Both the position numbers and the translations under genes were made by a program. This document shows positions 26,723 through 37,684 of a DNA stretch of 49,034 nt, piece after piece. This DNA is from Bacillus sp. FJAT-47783 (GTDB lineage: Bacteria > Bacillota > Bacilli > Bacillales > Aeribacillaceae), in NCBI RefSeq assembly GCF_022808615.1, contig NZ_JAKZKS010000026.1, positions 1 to 49,034 of the forward strand. The letters run 5' to 3'. How positions within the stretch are numbered: the stretch's first letter is position 1; the number at the start of each line of letters is the position of its first letter. A model generated the notes under the pieces. It did no database searches. It was given only the letters and a program-made list of their open reading frames with translations, and was not told the DNA's origin.

Positions 26723-26753
26723 TGTATAGAAAAAATAATTCTTCCGTATACTG
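26723..26753 (+). promoter_or_regulatory. Possible forespore (sigma F/G) promoter of yyaC
   Basis: TGTATA, about 17 bases, CGTATACTG; resembles the sigma G/F pattern (TGAATA...CATACTA). The downstream gene belongs to a sporulation family, which supports the reading. Confidence 0.4.
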
Positions 26754-26781
26754 TTACTACTATGACGAGGGAGTGAATTCT

Positions 26782-27402
26782 ATGAATCGAAACCTTAGCT
26801 TTTTTTCGTCAGAACAAGGCTCTCAACGTGTATTCCATGATAGTAAAGATGCAGTTTACGAAATAAGCAACCAAATCGTTCACTTACTTCCTAAGTTAAA
26901 CATAAATTCCATTGTTGTCTTATGTATTGGGACAGATCGTTCAACTGGTGATTCACTTGGGCCGTTAGTGGGTTCCAAACTTCAACAAAAAAAAGTAGAG
27001 AACTTTTATGTTTACGGAACATTAAAAGACCCTGTTCACGCGGTTAATTTAGAGGAGAAAATTATACACCTTACAAACATTCATCGTAATCCATTTATTA
27101 TAGCTGTTGATGCTTGCCTTGGAAGATTTAAAAATGTTGGAACCGTTCAAGTAGGATCTGGACCTGTCAAACCAGGTGCAGGTGTAAATAAAGTACTACC
27201 AGAGGTTGGAGATATCCACATAACCGGAATCGTCAACGTGAGTGGGTTTATGGAGTTTTTCGTTTTACAAAATACTCGCTTACATTTAGTCATGAGTATG
27301 GCAGATGTCATTGCGGAAAGTTTATTTACTGCATCTCAAGCGATTGAAGCGAATAAACGAATAAGAAAAACTCAAATGTATGAATCAAATATTAATTTAT
27401 AA
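26782..27402 (+). CDS. yyaC: Spore protease YyaC (Gpr-like family)
   Basis: 206 residues from the ATG at 26782, chosen because GAGGGAG lies upstream; the 20-codon in-frame extension has none. Contains CIGTDRSTGDSLGPLVG (residues about 51-67) and DACLG (about 112), the family's likely active-site region; related to the germination protease Gpr and hydrogenase-maturation peptidase fold. Role in the forespore is inferred from family. One of only two plus-strand genes on the left of oriC in this window. Confidence 0.92.
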   Translation: MNRNLSFFSSEQGSQRVFHDSKDAVYEISNQIVHLLPKLNINSIVVLCIGTDRSTGDSLGPLVGSKLQQKKVENFYVYGTLKDPVHAVNLEEKIIHLTNIHRNPFIIAVDACLGRFKNVGTVQVGSGPVKPGAGVNKVLPEVGDIHITGIVNVSGFMEFFVLQNTRLHLVMSMADVIAESLFTASQAIEANKRIRKTQMYESNINL

Positions 27403-27469
27403 TTCATACTATTCTGCTAATTTCAAGTCTTTTTTTCATCCATTTCTTCAATAATTCCTATTTTTTCAG

Positions 27470-27501
27470 AAAAAAAGAGCCATCACGTAACGGATGGCTC
27501 A
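27470..27501 (-). terminator. soj-spo0J terminator
   Basis: Perfect 8-bp stem GAGCCATC/GATGGCTC overlapping the spo0J stop codon, then seven T on the minus strand. Confidence 0.9.
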
Positions 27502-28353
27502 TGAGGAAATATTGGTATCGAGTAACTCTAAAATTCTCTCTAAATCATCTTTTGAAAAAAACTCAATCTCGATTTTTCCTTTTTTCTTTTGTTGTTTTAT
27601 ATGAACAGATGTACCTAACTTTTCTCTTAAAAAGGATTCTCTTTCTCGAATAAATACATCCTTCTCTATTTTTTGATTTTTTGTTTCACGTGAAACAGGT
27701 TCGTTTAGTTGTTGAACAAACTTTTCTACTTGCCGAACATTTAGTTGTTCCTTCATTATTTTTTCTGCTAAAGGTTTGATCTTTTCTTTCTTTTTTAGGC
27801 CAAGTAACGCTCTTCCATGTCCCATTGAAAGTTTATGTTCAGAGATTAACTGTTGTACATATGGAGGTAGTGCAAGCAACCGTAAATGATTGGCGATATG
27901 AGGGCGACTTTTTCCAAGGCGTTTAGCTAACTCTTCCTGCGTTATGTGTAGATGTTCAATCAACGATTGATAGGCCTTCGCTTCTTCTATTGGTGTTAAG
28001 TCCTCACGTTGCAAGTTTTCAAGCAAAGCAAGCTCCATCATCTGTTGATCATTCAAGTCTCGAACAACGGCTGGCACACTATCAAGTCCTGCTTCTTTAG
28101 CAGCTCGAAACCTCCGTTCACCAACAACAATTTCATACCCTTTAATACTTTTTCGAACAATAATAGGTTGTAAAACACCGTGCTGTAAAATTGATTCTTT
28201 TAGTTCGTCAATCGTACTTTGTTCAAATGTCTTCCGAGGTTGATAAGGATTTGGCCGCAATTCTTTCAACTTAATTTCTTGGACAATTTCTTCTTTGGCA
28301 ACTTCCACACTTGAAAATAATGCATTTATGCCTTTTCCCAACCCTCTAGCCAT
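27499..28353 (-). CDS. spo0J: ParB-family centromere-binding protein Spo0J
   Basis: 284 residues. Starts MARGLGKGINALF; the CTP-binding box GERRFRAAKEAG lies near residue 77-88, the HTH (about 137-165: TQEELAKRLGKSRPHIANHL) reads parS, and the C-terminal domain dimerises. It loads at parS, clamps DNA with CTP and recruits SMC; with Soj it controls DnaA and sporulation entry. The start overlaps soj by 8 bp. A perfect parS lies inside its own gene. Confidence 0.98.
   Translation of the reverse strand: MARGLGKGINALFSSVEVAKEEIVQEIKLKELRPNPYQPRKTFEQSTIDELKESILQHGVLQPIIVRKSIKGYEIVVGERRFRAAKEAGLDSVPAVVRDLNDQQMMELALLENLQREDLTPIEEAKAYQSLIEHLHITQEELAKRLGKSRPHIANHLRLLALPPYVQQLISEHKLSMGHGRALLGLKKKEKIKPLAEKIMKEQLNVRQVEKFVQQLNEPVSRETKNQKIEKDVFIRERESFLREKLGTSVHIKQQKKKGKIEIEFFSKDDLERILELLDTNISS
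27682..27697. promoter_or_regulatory. Perfect parS site inside spo0J
   Basis: TGTTTCACGTGAAACA, the exact 16-bp parS palindrome, in the coding sequence of spo0J, as in B. subtilis. Confidence 0.95.
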
Positions 28354-29110
28354 TCATCGTCACCACTTCCTTCGCTAATTCTAAATACACTTCAGCACCT
28401 CGTGACTTCATATCATAGAGAATTATAGGTTGTCCATGGCTTGGAGCTTCGCTTAATCGAATATTACGTGGGATTATTGTTTGATACACTTTGTCTTGGA
28501 AATATTTTTTCACCTCGTCAATGACTTGAATGCCTAAATTTGTTCGGGCATCTAGCATCGTGAGTAATACTCCTTCAATCATTAAATCTGAATTTAAATG
28601 CTTTTGCACTAAACGAATTGTATTTAATAATTGACTAAGTCCCTCAAGGGCGTAGTATTCACATTGAACAGGAATTAATACTGAATCAGAAGCGGTTAAG
28701 GCATTGATTGTTAGTAAACCGAGAGAGGGAGGACAGTCAATGATTATATAATCATAATTGTGCTTGACCGTTTCTAATGCACGTTTCAACCGTACCTCAC
28801 GGGAAATCGTTGGGACAAGCTCTATTTCTGCCCCGGCTAATTGAATCGTAGCTGGAATGACATCAAGCTGTTCAATTTGTGTCGCCTTAATGACTTGACC
28901 TACTGCTGTATCCTCAACGATTATGTCGTATATACAGTGGTCGACATCCGCTTTATCAATCCCTACACCGCTTGTAGCGTTCCCTTGTGGGTCAATATCA
29001 ACTAAAAGAACCCTTTTTCCAATATGGGCTAAACACGCACCAAGATTAACAGAAGTTGTCGTTTTCCCGACCCCTCCTTTTTGGTTCGCTATGGAAATTA
29101 TTCTCCCCAC
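28346..29110 (-). CDS. soj: ParA-family ATPase Soj
   Basis: 254 residues. Deviant Walker A KGGVGKTT near the N-terminus, Walker B IIDCPPSLG, and the fold of ParA/MinD ATPases. ATP-dimeric Soj binds DNA and activates DnaA; monomeric Soj, produced by Spo0J, inhibits it. GTG start with GGTGA upstream. Cotranscribed with spo0J. Confidence 0.98.
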   Translation of the reverse strand: MGRIISIANQKGGVGKTTTSVNLGACLAHIGKRVLLVDIDPQGNATSGVGIDKADVDHCIYDIIVEDTAVGQVIKATQIEQLDVIPATIQLAGAEIELVPTISREVRLKRALETVKHNYDYIIIDCPPSLGLLTINALTASDSVLIPVQCEYYALEGLSQLLNTIRLVQKHLNSDLMIEGVLLTMLDARTNLGIQVIDEVKKYFQDKVYQTIIPRNIRLSEAPSHGQPIILYDMKSRGAEVYLELAKEVVTMNG

Positions 29111-29257
29111 GGTGTCACCTGCTTTCCACTACTTCAAAATGTTTCATAATGTATATTTTATCATGAAAAGTGAAGAATGTTGTTTATTTTCTCAAACTGA
29201 AATACGAAGATTCCTCACTTTTACTGATTTTACAAAAAATTAAGAAAGTGAATCTTA

Positions 29258-29350
29258 GAAAAGCGTGAGGTGATTGGACTCGAGGAGATAGGTGGCTTTC
29301 ACTAGACAGCAAAGACTCCATTAACCCTTGAAAACTTTATCAAAATGATA
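29258..29350 (+). repeat. Dispersed intergenic repeat, copy 3
   Basis: AAAAGCGTGAGG, then ACTCGAGGAGATAGGTGGC, TTTCACTAGACAGC, CTCCATTAACCCTTGAAAA and CTTTATCAAAATGATA. It is the most complete copy. It lies between soj and noc. Confidence 0.7.
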
Positions 29351-29370
29351 AAAATTTTATACTAAAATTA

Positions 29371-29397
29371 AAAACTCTTCACGTAATGTGAAGAGTT
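29371..29397 (-). terminator. noc terminator
   Basis: Perfect stem AACTCTTCAC/GTGAAGAGTT with a 5-base loop at the noc stop; TTTTAATTTTAG follows on the minus strand. Confidence 0.85.
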
Positions 29398-30247
29398 ACT
29401 TCGGAATTTTAATGGTAAATTGAATATAATCATCAAATTCTTCTTCTTCTGAATCGATTTTGACGCCTGTTTCTTGCACCATATTTAATGATTGCCGAAT
29501 CGTATTCATCGCAATACGTGTGTCACGGCTAAAGGCTTTACGTTTTGGTTTCGGCTTTCGTACATCTTTTTCAAGCATTTTAACAACACGGTCTTCCGTT
29601 TGTTTAACATTTAATTTTTTCTCAATAATTTCATGAAGTAATTTTATTTGTAATTCTTGATTTTTCAATGGAATTAAGGCACGAGCATGTCTTTCAGTTA
29701 TTTCTTTTTTTAATAGTGAATCCTGTACTTCTTGAGGAAGCTTTAATAAGCGTAATTTATTGGCAATGGTAGATTGCCCTTTCCCTAAACGTTGGGCGAG
29801 CGCTTCTTGTGTTAATTGGTGCAGCTCAAGTAATTTCGCATAAGCAACAGCTTCTTCAATTGCAGATAACTCTTCCCGCTGTAAATTTTCGATTAACGCT
29901 ACTGAGGCGGTTTCTGTATCATTAAGATCTTTTATAATAGCTGGTATTTCTTCCCAACCAAGTGATTGGACTGCTCTCCATCTTCTTTCCCCGGCAATAA
30001 TTTCGTATTGATCGTCCATTTTCCGTACAACAATCGGCTGAATAATACCATGAGTATGAATAGTTTGGGCTAATTCTTTAATTTTTTCATCTACAAAAAT
30101 TGTGCGAGGTTGATATCGGTTCGGTACAATTTTATGAACAGGAATCTTTAACACTTCATCTTTCCTAAGTTCATCAACTTGTTCTTTAACTCGTTCCGCC
30201 ACATCTTTTTCCCCTAAACCAAATAAACGAGAAAAAGGATGTTTCAT
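29396..30247 (-). CDS. noc: Nucleoid occlusion protein Noc
   Basis: 283 residues, a ParB paralogue: [13 protein letters not shown] box, HTH (about 137-165) and C-terminal dimerisation region. The start [15 protein letters not shown] carries the amphipathic membrane-targeting helix of Noc, unlike ParB. It binds dispersed sites and blocks division over the nucleoid. I did not find an obvious Noc-binding site in this window. Located between rsmG and soj, as in Bacillus. Confidence 0.97.
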   Translation of the reverse strand: MKHPFSRLFGLGEKDVAERVKEQVDELRKDEVLKIPVHKIVPNRYQPRTIFVDEKIKELAQTIHTHGIIQPIVVRKMDDQYEIIAGERRWRAVQSLGWEEIPAIIKDLNDTETASVALIENLQREELSAIEEAVAYAKLLELHQLTQEALAQRLGKGQSTIANKLRLLKLPQEVQDSLLKKEITERHARALIPLKNQELQIKLLHEIIEKKLNVKQTEDRVVKMLEKDVRKPKPKRKAFSRDTRIAMNTIRQSLNMVQETGVKIDSEEEEFDDYIQFTIKIPK

Positions 30248-30507
30248 ATGCTGACACCACCTTTAGAAACTACCACCTTAAATTAATTCTTGTTTCCTAG
30301 ACTATTTTCCTGCTAAGCACAAACAATCTGTCATAAAAAAACGAAGCGTTACTTGAACAGGACAAGTCTATGTTCCTATCAATACGATTAATTGAGGTGG
30401 TTAAAACAATACTATTTTTCCATTGTACGGACACGTAAATGAACCATTATTCATTGTTTTATCCTACTCTTAACGGACAGTAAGCCCCCACGGAATGATA
30501 TTTCACT

Positions 30508-31224
30508 TTATTCAATCGGCATTTTGTTCGGTGTGCCAGGTTTACGAGGATATTTTTTCGGAGTAGCGCGTTCTTTTCGGATTACAATAATATTCCGCTC
30601 ACTTTCTTCCAATGGCAATTTAAAGTTTGAAACATGTTGAACTGTACCACCAAGTAGGGAAATCGCCTTATTCGCTTTTTCTAGTTCTTCTTGAGCAGAC
30701 GATGCTTTTAAAGCTACAAAGTCTCCATTTACTTTTACAAGTGGCAGGCAAAGCTCACTTAAAACAGATAATCTTGCAACTGCTCTTGCCGTAACAAGGT
30801 CAAACGACTCACGGAACTGTTTATTTTGTCCAAAAGTTTCAGCCCGGTCGTGATAAAACGATACATGCTTCAAATTCAGTTCTTGTGCTAAATGGTCTAA
30901 AAAAGTAATTCGCTTTTTTAACGAGTCCACAATCGAAATATGTAAATGCGGGAAGCAAATTTTTAACGGAATACTCGGAAATCCTGCTCCTGCCCCAACA
31001 TCACAAAGAGACAGCGGTTTTGAAAAATCATAATAAAAGGCAGCCGAAATAGAATCATAAAAATGCTTTAAATACACTTCTTTTTTTTCTGTAATGGATG
31101 TTAAATTAATTTTTTCATTCCATTCTACAAGCACCTCATAGTAACGTTCAAATTGCTGAAGCTGCTGAGAGTTAAGCTGAATCCCTTTATCCTCAAGTTG
31201 TTGCTGAAATTGTGCTATTTCCAT
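30508..31224 (-). CDS. rsmG: 16S rRNA (guanine527-N7)-methyltransferase RsmG
   Basis: 238 residues. SAM-binding motif [17 protein letters not shown] (about 73-89) and RAVARLSVL. It methylates G527 of 16S rRNA; loss gives low-level streptomycin resistance. Follows mnmG in the mnmE-mnmG-rsmG order typical of Bacillus; a hairpin lies in the 75-bp gap before it. Confidence 0.98.
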   Translation of the reverse strand: MEIAQFQQQLEDKGIQLNSQQLQQFERYYEVLVEWNEKINLTSITEKKEVYLKHFYDSISAAFYYDFSKPLSLCDVGAGAGFPSIPLKICFPHLHISIVDSLKKRITFLDHLAQELNLKHVSFYHDRAETFGQNKQFRESFDLVTARAVARLSVLSELCLPLVKVNGDFVALKASSAQEELEKANKAISLLGGTVQHVSNFKLPLEESERNIIVIRKERATPKKYPRKPGTPNKMPIE

Positions 31225-31256
31225 TTATCAACACTTCCATCATTTATTTTTGATTA

Positions 31257-31289
31257 AACGGGTAGCTGTCAGTTAACAAACTACCCGTT
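31257..31289. other. Hairpin between mnmG and rsmG
   Basis: A perfect 9-bp stem AACGGGTAG/CTACCCGTT with a 15-base loop, but no T tract on the minus strand. Probably an mRNA processing or attenuation structure rather than a full terminator. Confidence 0.5.
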
Positions 31290-31299
31290 GATTACTGCA

Positions 31300-33189
31300 T
31301 TACTCATTTGATACACGAGCAATACGGCCTTGTTCAAGATATACGAGTAAAATCGAAATATCTGCTGGATTTACACCAGAAATACGAGAGGCTTGAGCGA
31401 CAGAAAGCGGACGCACTTCTTTTAGCTTATGACGCGCTTCCGTCGCAATCCCTGTAATGGCATCATAATCAATATTTTCTGGGATTTTTTTGTTTTCCAT
31501 TCGCTTTAGCTTCTCGACTTGTTGAAGGGATTTTTCAATGTATCCTTCATATTTAATTTGAATTTCAACTTGTTCTTCAACATCATGACTAAGAGCTGCT
31601 TCAGCAGGTGCTAAAATTTTAATATGTTCATAATTCATTTCTGGACGTTTTAGTAAGTCAAATGCGCGAATTCCGTCTTTTAACTCACTTCCGCCTGAAT
31701 TTTTAATTAGTTCCTGCACTTGAGCTGTTGGCTTAATGATAATCGAATAAAGTCGTTTTTTCTTTTTTTCGATCGCTTCTTTTTTGGCTACAAACTTCTT
31801 GTAACGCTCTTCTGATATGAGACCAATTTCATGCCCGATCTCCGTTAATCGTAAATCAGCATTATCGTGACGTAATAGGAGACGATACTCGGCGCGAGAC
31901 GTTAATAAACGATATGGCTCATTCGTTCCCTTCGTCACGAGATCATCAATTAAAACACCGATATAAGCATCCGAACGACTTAATATCACTTCTTCTTTGT
32001 TTAATGCTTTTCTTGCCGCATTAATTCCAGCCATAATTCCTTGGCCAGCCGCTTCTTCATAACCTGACGTTCCATTAATTTGGCCAGCAGTATACAGATT
32101 TTTCACTTTCTTTGTTTCTAATGTTGGCCATAATTGTGTCGGAACGATCGCATCGTATTCAATCGCATAGCCAGCGCGCATTAATTGAGCTTTTTCTAAT
32201 CCTGGAATCGTTGCAAGCATTCTTCGCTGAACATCTTCTGGTAAACTCGTTGAAAGACCTTGAACGTACACTTCCTCTGTATTACGCCCTTCAGGCTCAA
32301 GGAAAATTTGGTGTCTCGGTTTATCATGGAAACGAACGACCTTATCTTCAATAGAAGGACAATAACGTGGTCCAGTTCCTTTAATCATACCTGAAAACAT
32401 TGGCGAACGATGTAAGTTGTCATCAATAATTTGATGTGTTTCTTCACTTGTATAGGTTAACCAGCATGGTAGTTGATCGGTAATATATTTTGTCGTTTCA
32501 TAAGAGAAAGCACGCGGCGTTTCATCACCAGGTTGAATTTCTGTTTTGCTGTAATCAATTGTTTGGCTATTCACACGGGGCGGTGTTCCTGTTTTAAACC
32601 GAACAAGATCAAAGCCGAGCTCTTGTAAATGCTCAGATAGTTTAATGGACGGCTGCTGGTTATTCGGACCGCTAGAATAAGCTAAGTCTCCGAGAATAAT
32701 TTTTCCTCTTAAAAATGTCCCTGTTGTTAATACAACCGTTTTGGCACGATATTCCGCCCCCGTCTGTGTGATTACACCTTTACATTCGCCGTCCTCAACA
32801 ATTAATGAATCGACCATTCCTTGTAAAAGTGTTACGTTTGGTTCACTTTCTAACGTTTTCTTCATTTCATGCTGATATAAAAATTTATCAGCTTGTGCAC
32901 GTAATGCGCGAACAGCAGGACCTTTACCGGTATTTAACATGCGCATTTGGATATGGGTTTTGTCGATATTTTTCCCCATTTCTCCACCTAATGCATCAAT
33001 TTCTCGAACAACAATACCTTTTGCTGGCCCACCAACTGACGGATTACATGGCATGAAAGCGACCATATCGAGATTAATGGTAATGACTAACGTTTTGGCT
33101 CCTATTCTCGCTGCCGCAAGACCGGCCTCACACCCAGCATGACCTGCTCCAACAACGATTACATCAAAAGAACCTGCTTCGTATCCCAC
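31300..33189 (-). CDS. mnmG: tRNA uridine 5-carboxymethylaminomethyl enzyme MnmG (GidA)
   Basis: 629 residues. N-terminal FAD loop [17 protein letters not shown]; the family signatures GNTRT-like [11 protein letters not shown] and [17 protein letters not shown] are present. With MnmE it adds the aminomethyl group at wobble U34. GTG start after GGAGGG. 16 bp after mnmE, clearly one operon. Confidence 0.98.
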   Translation of the reverse strand: MGYEAGSFDVIVVGAGHAGCEAGLAAARIGAKTLVITINLDMVAFMPCNPSVGGPAKGIVVREIDALGGEMGKNIDKTHIQMRMLNTGKGPAVRALRAQADKFLYQHEMKKTLESEPNVTLLQGMVDSLIVEDGECKGVITQTGAEYRAKTVVLTTGTFLRGKIILGDLAYSSGPNNQQPSIKLSEHLQELGFDLVRFKTGTPPRVNSQTIDYSKTEIQPGDETPRAFSYETTKYITDQLPCWLTYTSEETHQIIDDNLHRSPMFSGMIKGTGPRYCPSIEDKVVRFHDKPRHQIFLEPEGRNTEEVYVQGLSTSLPEDVQRRMLATIPGLEKAQLMRAGYAIEYDAIVPTQLWPTLETKKVKNLYTAGQINGTSGYEEAAGQGIMAGINAARKALNKEEVILSRSDAYIGVLIDDLVTKGTNEPYRLLTSRAEYRLLLRHDNADLRLTEIGHEIGLISEERYKKFVAKKEAIEKKKKRLYSIIIKPTAQVQELIKNSGGSELKDGIRAFDLLKRPEMNYEHIKILAPAEAALSHDVEEQVEIQIKYEGYIEKSLQQVEKLKRMENKKIPENIDYDAITGIATEARHKLKEVRPLSVAQASRISGVNPADISILLVYLEQGRIARVSNE

Positions 33190-33205
33190 TTCAAACCCTC
33201 CTTTA

Positions 33206-34591
33206 TTATTTTCCTAAGCAAAATTGGGAAAAGAGTTGATCGATTAAACTTTCGTGTACAGCATCACCAATGATTTCACCTAGCAATTCCCATGAGCGAG
33301 TTAAATCAATTTGTACAATATCTATCGGGATTCCTTGTTCAATACCGTTCAATGCATCGTCAATCGCTTTTTTTGCCTGTGTCAATAGTGATATGTGTCG
33401 TGTATTAGAAACATATGTTAAGTCACCTGATTGAATATTTCCGGCAAAGAATAAAGAACTAATGGCTTCTTCTAATTTGTCAATTCCTTCTTCTTCTTTT
33501 AAAGAAGTCGTGACAACGGAACGACCATTTGCCAGTTTGCTTACTTCATTTAAGTCAATTTGCTTAGGTAAGTCCGTTTTATTGACAATAACGATATAAT
33601 CCATTCCTTTAACCGCTTCAAATAGCTGTCTATCTTCATGGGATAACGTCTCATTATAGTTTAAAACTAGCAAAATTAAATCCGCCTCTTTTAACACTTG
33701 TCTTGAGCGTTCAACACCAATTCGCTCTACAATGTCTTCAGTCTCACGGATACCTGCTGTATCTACGAGTCGAAGCGGCACGCCTCGAACATTTACGTAT
33801 TCTTCAATAACATCACGTGTTGTACCAGGTATATCTGTTACAATCGCTTTATTTTCATGCACTAAACCGTTAAGTAAAGACGATTTCCCTACATTCGGAC
33901 GCCCGATAATAACCGTTGACAAGCCTTCTCGCAAAATTTTTCCTTGCTCCGACGTTTGAAGGAGCTTCTCAATTTCTCTTTTTACATATTGAGCTTTTTC
34001 AATTAAAAGTTGATGCGTCATTTCTTCCACATCATCATATTCTGGGTAATCAATATTCACTTCCACATGAGCTAACGTTTCTAATAGTTCTTGACGAAGA
34101 CGCTTAATTAATTTTGAAAGACGTCCTTCCATTTGACCAAGCGCAACATTCATCGCACGGTCTGTTTTTGCGCGAATTAAATCCATAACCGCTTCAGCTT
34201 GTGATAAATCGATCCGTCCGTTTAAAAAGGCACGTTTTGTAAATTCTCCTGGATCCGCAAGACGCGCCCCATGAGTTAAAACAAGCTGCAAAACACGATT
34301 TACGGTTACTAATCCGCCGTGACAGTTAATTTCTACAACATCTTCACGCGTAAAAGTTTTTGGAGCCCGCATAACGGACACCATAACTTCTTCAACAACT
34401 TGTTCACTTTCTGGATCGACGATATTTCCATAATGGATCGTATGTGTCGGCACATCAGCTAACGACTTATTGGTAGGACTTCTAAAAATTTTATCGGCAA
34501 TTTGGATGGCTTCATCACCAGTTAAACGAACAATGGCAATCGCCCCTTCACCCATCGGTGTTGAAATAGCAGCAATCGTATCAAATTCCAC
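33206..34591 (-). CDS. mnmE: tRNA modification GTPase MnmE (TrmE)
   Basis: 461 residues. N-terminal tetrahydrofolate-binding domain, helical domain, inserted G domain with [13 protein letters not shown] (about 228-240), DTAGIRET and NKTD, and the C-terminal motif FCLGK that carries the catalytic-region Cys. Partner of MnmG. GTG start with GAGGTGA upstream. Confidence 0.98.
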   Translation of the reverse strand: MEFDTIAAISTPMGEGAIAIVRLTGDEAIQIADKIFRSPTNKSLADVPTHTIHYGNIVDPESEQVVEEVMVSVMRAPKTFTREDVVEINCHGGLVTVNRVLQLVLTHGARLADPGEFTKRAFLNGRIDLSQAEAVMDLIRAKTDRAMNVALGQMEGRLSKLIKRLRQELLETLAHVEVNIDYPEYDDVEEMTHQLLIEKAQYVKREIEKLLQTSEQGKILREGLSTVIIGRPNVGKSSLLNGLVHENKAIVTDIPGTTRDVIEEYVNVRGVPLRLVDTAGIRETEDIVERIGVERSRQVLKEADLILLVLNYNETLSHEDRQLFEAVKGMDYIVIVNKTDLPKQIDLNEVSKLANGRSVVTTSLKEEEGIDKLEEAISSLFFAGNIQSGDLTYVSNTRHISLLTQAKKAIDDALNGIEQGIPIDIVQIDLTRSWELLGEIIGDAVHESLIDQLFSQFCLGK

Positions 34592-35077
34592 TTTTAATCA
34601 CCTCACTTACTCAATATGTATCTATATAAAAAATGGATTTGAGTGAATTCAAAAAAGTATAACCAAAACTTTAAGATATCATAATGTAATCAACTAGAAA
34701 AGATAGAAAACGGCATGATATAACAATCTACGATAACATGACAAAAAATCCCCTAAAAATATCCACAATGACGGAAAACACCATTCTCATTTTAACTTAT
34801 CCACATGTTAATAACAATATTTTCAACCTTTCGAAAACGCTCTCGTTATGTTAAGTTTAATCAAAACCGTATCTCTTTACACATTTTTCCCCAATAATAC
34901 TTTTACAGCAAAAGAAAAGCCAAGGCCTTGCTCAACCTTGGGCAAATAAAACGCTCAAGAAGAGAAGGCGTTCTTTCCCTTCTTTTCCTGAGGGACTAGA
35001 CGCTGGCTATATAGACAAGCAAGACTCCATTAACCCTTGAAAACTATACCAAACTGATATTAAGTTTTGCTCATACT
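34592..35077. other. Gene-free stretch between jag and mnmE
   Basis: No gene. It holds a perfect DnaA box TTATCCACA (34797-34805), a near one (ATATCCACA, about 34759) and dispersed repeat copy 4 (34949-35062). Confidence 0.6.
34949..35062 (+). repeat. Dispersed intergenic repeat, copy 4
   Basis: AACGC...GGCGTT hairpin, GGGACTAGACGCTGGC, ATAGACA and CTCCATTAACCCTTGAAAA exactly as in copy 3, then a diverged tail (CTATACCAAACTGATA). Confidence 0.7.
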
Positions 35078-35113
35078 AAAAAAAGCCGGAAAGACTATGT
35101 CTTTCCGGCTTTG
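35078..35113 (-). terminator. yidC-jag terminator
   Basis: Perfect stem AAAGCCGGAAAGAC/GTCTTTCCGGCTTT-like with a 3-4 base loop; seven T on the minus strand. Confidence 0.95.
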
Positions 35114-35118
35114 AAAGG

Positions 35119-35844
35119 CTATGAACGAATAGGTGCTATAACGATATATCGATGTGGATCCGTGCCTTCTGAATATGTTTCAACACGGTTGTCGTTAACA
35201 AGAGCAGAGTGGATAATTTTCCTTTCAAAAGAAGGCATCGGTTCTAAGGAAACTTCTTGATTCATTTTAACGGCTTTGTTCGCTAATTTTTTGGCTAATT
35301 GGATCAACGTTTCTTCTCTTCGTTTCCGGTAATTCTCAGCATCCAAAACAACTTGGACGTATTCCTTTGAATATCTATTCACAACTAATTGCGTCAGTAA
35401 TTGTAGTGAATTTAATGTTTGTCCGCGCTTGCCAATTAAAATCGCTAGCTTTTCGCCCTCCATATTAAAATGAATCGTTTTTTTATCTCGTTTCACATGT
35501 ATGAAGGCTTCTACCCCCATATTTTTCAAAACTTTTTTCAAGAAGATCTTCGCTTCATCGACTGGGTCTACCTCAATTTCCTCCTGGATAGCAGCTGTTT
35601 CAGAGGATTTTGGGAATAATTCTGACACCGTTTCTTTTAACGGATTAAACTCCTCTGCAGCAACATCCTCTTTCACTAACTTCACATTGACAATAGCAGG
35701 CTTTTGACCAAAAATGCCTAAAAACCCTTTTTTTCCTTCATCAATAACACGAACTTCCACTTCATCCTTCGTAACTTTTAACTTCTCTAAAGCAGAGTTA
35801 ACTGCTTCATCTACAGTTGAACCGGTAGATGTTATTTCTCTCAC
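35119..35844 (-). CDS. jag: RNA-binding protein Jag/KhpB (SpoIIIJ-associated)
   Basis: 241 residues. Jag_N domain (1-50, with [17 protein letters not shown]), an acidic linker, KH domain (about 110-165, [11 protein letters not shown]) and R3H domain (about 175-238). KhpB binds many small RNAs and mRNAs and affects cell elongation; in Bacillus it is linked with YidC1/SpoIIIJ. GTG start overlaps the yidC stop by 4 bp (GTGA). Confidence 0.96.
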   Translation of the reverse strand: MREITSTGSTVDEAVNSALEKLKVTKDEVEVRVIDEGKKGFLGIFGQKPAIVNVKLVKEDVAAEEFNPLKETVSELFPKSSETAAIQEEIEVDPVDEAKIFLKKVLKNMGVEAFIHVKRDKKTIHFNMEGEKLAILIGKRGQTLNSLQLLTQLVVNRYSKEYVQVVLDAENYRKRREETLIQLAKKLANKAVKMNQEVSLEPMPSFERKIIHSALVNDNRVETYSEGTDPHRYIVIAPIRS

Positions 35845-36617
35845 TTTTGCGCTCCTCCCGCCTTTTCAGAGGCATTTCGAATGTCAGGGCCTTTCACAAT
35901 AAGTGTTTGTACAATCATAAATATATTACCTACAACCCAGTAAAGTGATAACGCAGCCGGGAAGCTAATAGCAAAGATAACAATCATGATCGGCATAAGG
36001 TATAGCATCGTTTGCATTTGCGGGTTAACACTTTCCGTTCCAGCCATCATTAGCTTTTGTTGAACAAATGTTAATGCGCCAGCTAAAATTGGTAAAATGA
36101 AGAATGGATCTTTTTCCCCTAAATCAAACCAAAGGAAATTATGATTCGCAATTTCCTGTGTACGCATAATAGCATGGTAAAATCCAATTAAAATTGGCAT
36201 TTGAATTAAAAGTGGAAAGCAGCCAGCAAGTGGGTTTACACCGTGTTTTTGGAAAAGAGCCATCGTCTCTTGTTGTAGCTTCTGCTGTGTTTGCTGATCC
36301 TTTGAACTATATTTTTCCCGAAGCTTCAAGATCTCAGGTTGCAGTGCTTGCATCGCCTTTGAGTTTTGCGTTTGTTTAATCATTAGCGGTAAAATAACTA
36401 ATCGAATTAAGAGCGTAACAATAATAATCGATAAACCATAATCATTTCCTAATAATTCAGCAAAATATGTAATTAACCATGAAAGAGGATATACAATATA
36501 TTGGTTCCAAAATCCTTCGCTTTCTTTTGTTATCGGTTCATTAATCTCTGTACATCCTGCTAAGATCGAGACAAGACCGATAAGTCCTATCAGTAATAAT
36601 ATTCGCCTTTTCAACAA
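35841..36617 (-). CDS. spoIIIJ: Membrane insertase YidC1 (SpoIIIJ)
   Basis: 258 residues. Lipoprotein signal with lipobox LAGC (Cys22), then about five membrane helices with the YidC core ([22 protein letters not shown]). It inserts membrane proteins and is needed for sigma-G activation during sporulation. A conserved Arg lies in the first core helix ([10 protein letters not shown]). Coupled to jag; downstream of rnpA by 116 bp. Confidence 0.97.
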   Translation of the reverse strand: MLKRRILLLIGLIGLVSILAGCTEINEPITKESEGFWNQYIVYPLSWLITYFAELLGNDYGLSIIIVTLLIRLVILPLMIKQTQNSKAMQALQPEILKLREKYSSKDQQTQQKLQQETMALFQKHGVNPLAGCFPLLIQMPILIGFYHAIMRTQEIANHNFLWFDLGEKDPFFILPILAGALTFVQQKLMMAGTESVNPQMQTMLYLMPIMIVIFAISFPAALSLYWVVGNIFMIVQTLIVKGPDIRNASEKAGGAQK

Positions 36618-36733
36618 TATTTCCTCCTAACAACGAAAAAATTCTCTTGTATATACGCTTACACTCAATCTACAAAAGTATTGTACCATCTTTTTTCTTG
36701 AATCAGAAATTTAATTTTTCACAAATGTAACCT

Positions 36734-37096
36734 TTATTTTTGAATCTTTGTGGAAGGTTTTCGATATATATTCGTTTTACGAAAGAGATGGAGTAAACTT
36801 TTATGGACTTCATGGTAATTCATTTCAGCAGCTGGCTTTCGAGCTATTATAATATAATCTTTCCCTTTAATAATATTTTCTTTTTCTTCAAGAAAAACTT
36901 GACGAATATATCGTTTAATTTGGTTGCGGACAACCGCTTTACCAATTTTTTTACTCACTGAAAGACCGAGACGAAACTCGACTTCTTCTGGCTGATCCAG
37001 CATATAAATGACAAACTGCCGATTTGCCATCGATTTCCCGTTTTTAAATACTTTTTGAAATTCATCATTTTTTTTTATACGGTTTCTTTTCTTCAT
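36734..37096 (-). CDS. rnpA: Ribonuclease P protein component
   Basis: 120 residues from the ATG at 37096; GGAG lies 8 bases before it, whereas a GTG three codons upstream would overlap that site. Basic, with the RNR signature [16 protein letters not shown]. Assists the RNase P RNA in 5' maturation of tRNA. It is unusually far (346 bp) from rpmH. Confidence 0.96.
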   Translation of the reverse strand: MKKRNRIKKNDEFQKVFKNGKSMANRQFVIYMLDQPEEVEFRLGLSVSKKIGKAVVRNQIKRYIRQVFLEEKENIIKGKDYIIIARKPAAEMNYHEVHKSLLHLFRKTNIYRKPSTKIQK

Positions 37097-37105
37097 ATCC
37101 TTCAC

Positions 37106-37442
37106 TCCGAAAAAAGATGGATCTTATTCGTTCAACAGTTCCACCTTCATTGTTTCAAATTCTCCCTTTATTTAAACAGGTTTTAAATTAATTTTTATTT
37201 TGGAGCATGTTTTATTTCCTACTTAATCTTCCTTAATTTTATAGCAAATGGACAATTCGCATCCTTTGAGAGACAACATAATGAACGGTTGGTTAAATCT
37301 AGTGCCACCACCTAGCGGCTCAAGAAAGGAGGAAGAAAGAGCATCTTCTATTCTAAGCCGCTTCGTGACCGTGTGGTTAATAAAAAGGAACATCACTTTT
37401 ATTGTATGAAAGCATAAAAAGACCACTGACTTGTTCAGTGGC
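37106..37442. other. Long rpmH-rnpA spacer
   Basis: No convincing gene; one long frame on the minus strand runs out of phase into rpmH and looks like chance. It contains a 6-7 bp stem (GCGGCT/GAGCCGC, about 37315-37361) and the rpmH terminator at 37412-37444. Confidence 0.4.
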
Positions 37443-37444
37443 CT
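37412..37444 (-). terminator. rpmH terminator
   Basis: Stem GCCACTGAAC/CAGTGG-type hairpin (CCACTGA/TCAGTGG) with TTTTTATG on the minus strand, so much rpmH transcription should end before rnpA. Confidence 0.8.
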
Positions 37445-37577
37445 ATGCTGATAATACTTTTCTTCCTTTACGACGACGACGAGCAATAACTTTACGTCCG
37501 TTAGCAGAACTCATACGGCTACGGAAACCATGAACTTTACTGCGCTTACGTTTGTTTGGTTGAAACGTTCTTTTCAC
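37443..37577 (-). CDS. rpmH: 50S ribosomal protein L34
   Basis: 44 residues, the normal length: [18 protein letters not shown] at the start and [13 protein letters not shown] at the end. Very basic; located in 50S near the exit tunnel region. GTG start behind GGGAGGTGTC. Adjacent to oriC as in almost all bacteria of this group. Confidence 0.98.
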   Translation of the reverse strand: MKRTFQPNKRKRSKVHGFRSRMSSANGRKVIARRRRKGRKVLSA

Positions 37578-37684
37578 TTTATGACACCTCCCTGAGGAAT
37601 AGCTGTTAAAGACAGTCTTTCTAATTATAGAGAATAGGTATGAATATTGTCAACTGATCATACCGAGTTAAATTTAGCCAGTAC

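Noticed and set aside
37223-37486. 87-residue minus-strand frame overlapping rpmH
   Set aside because: It overlaps the real L34 gene in another frame and lacks a ribosome site or a recognisable motif.
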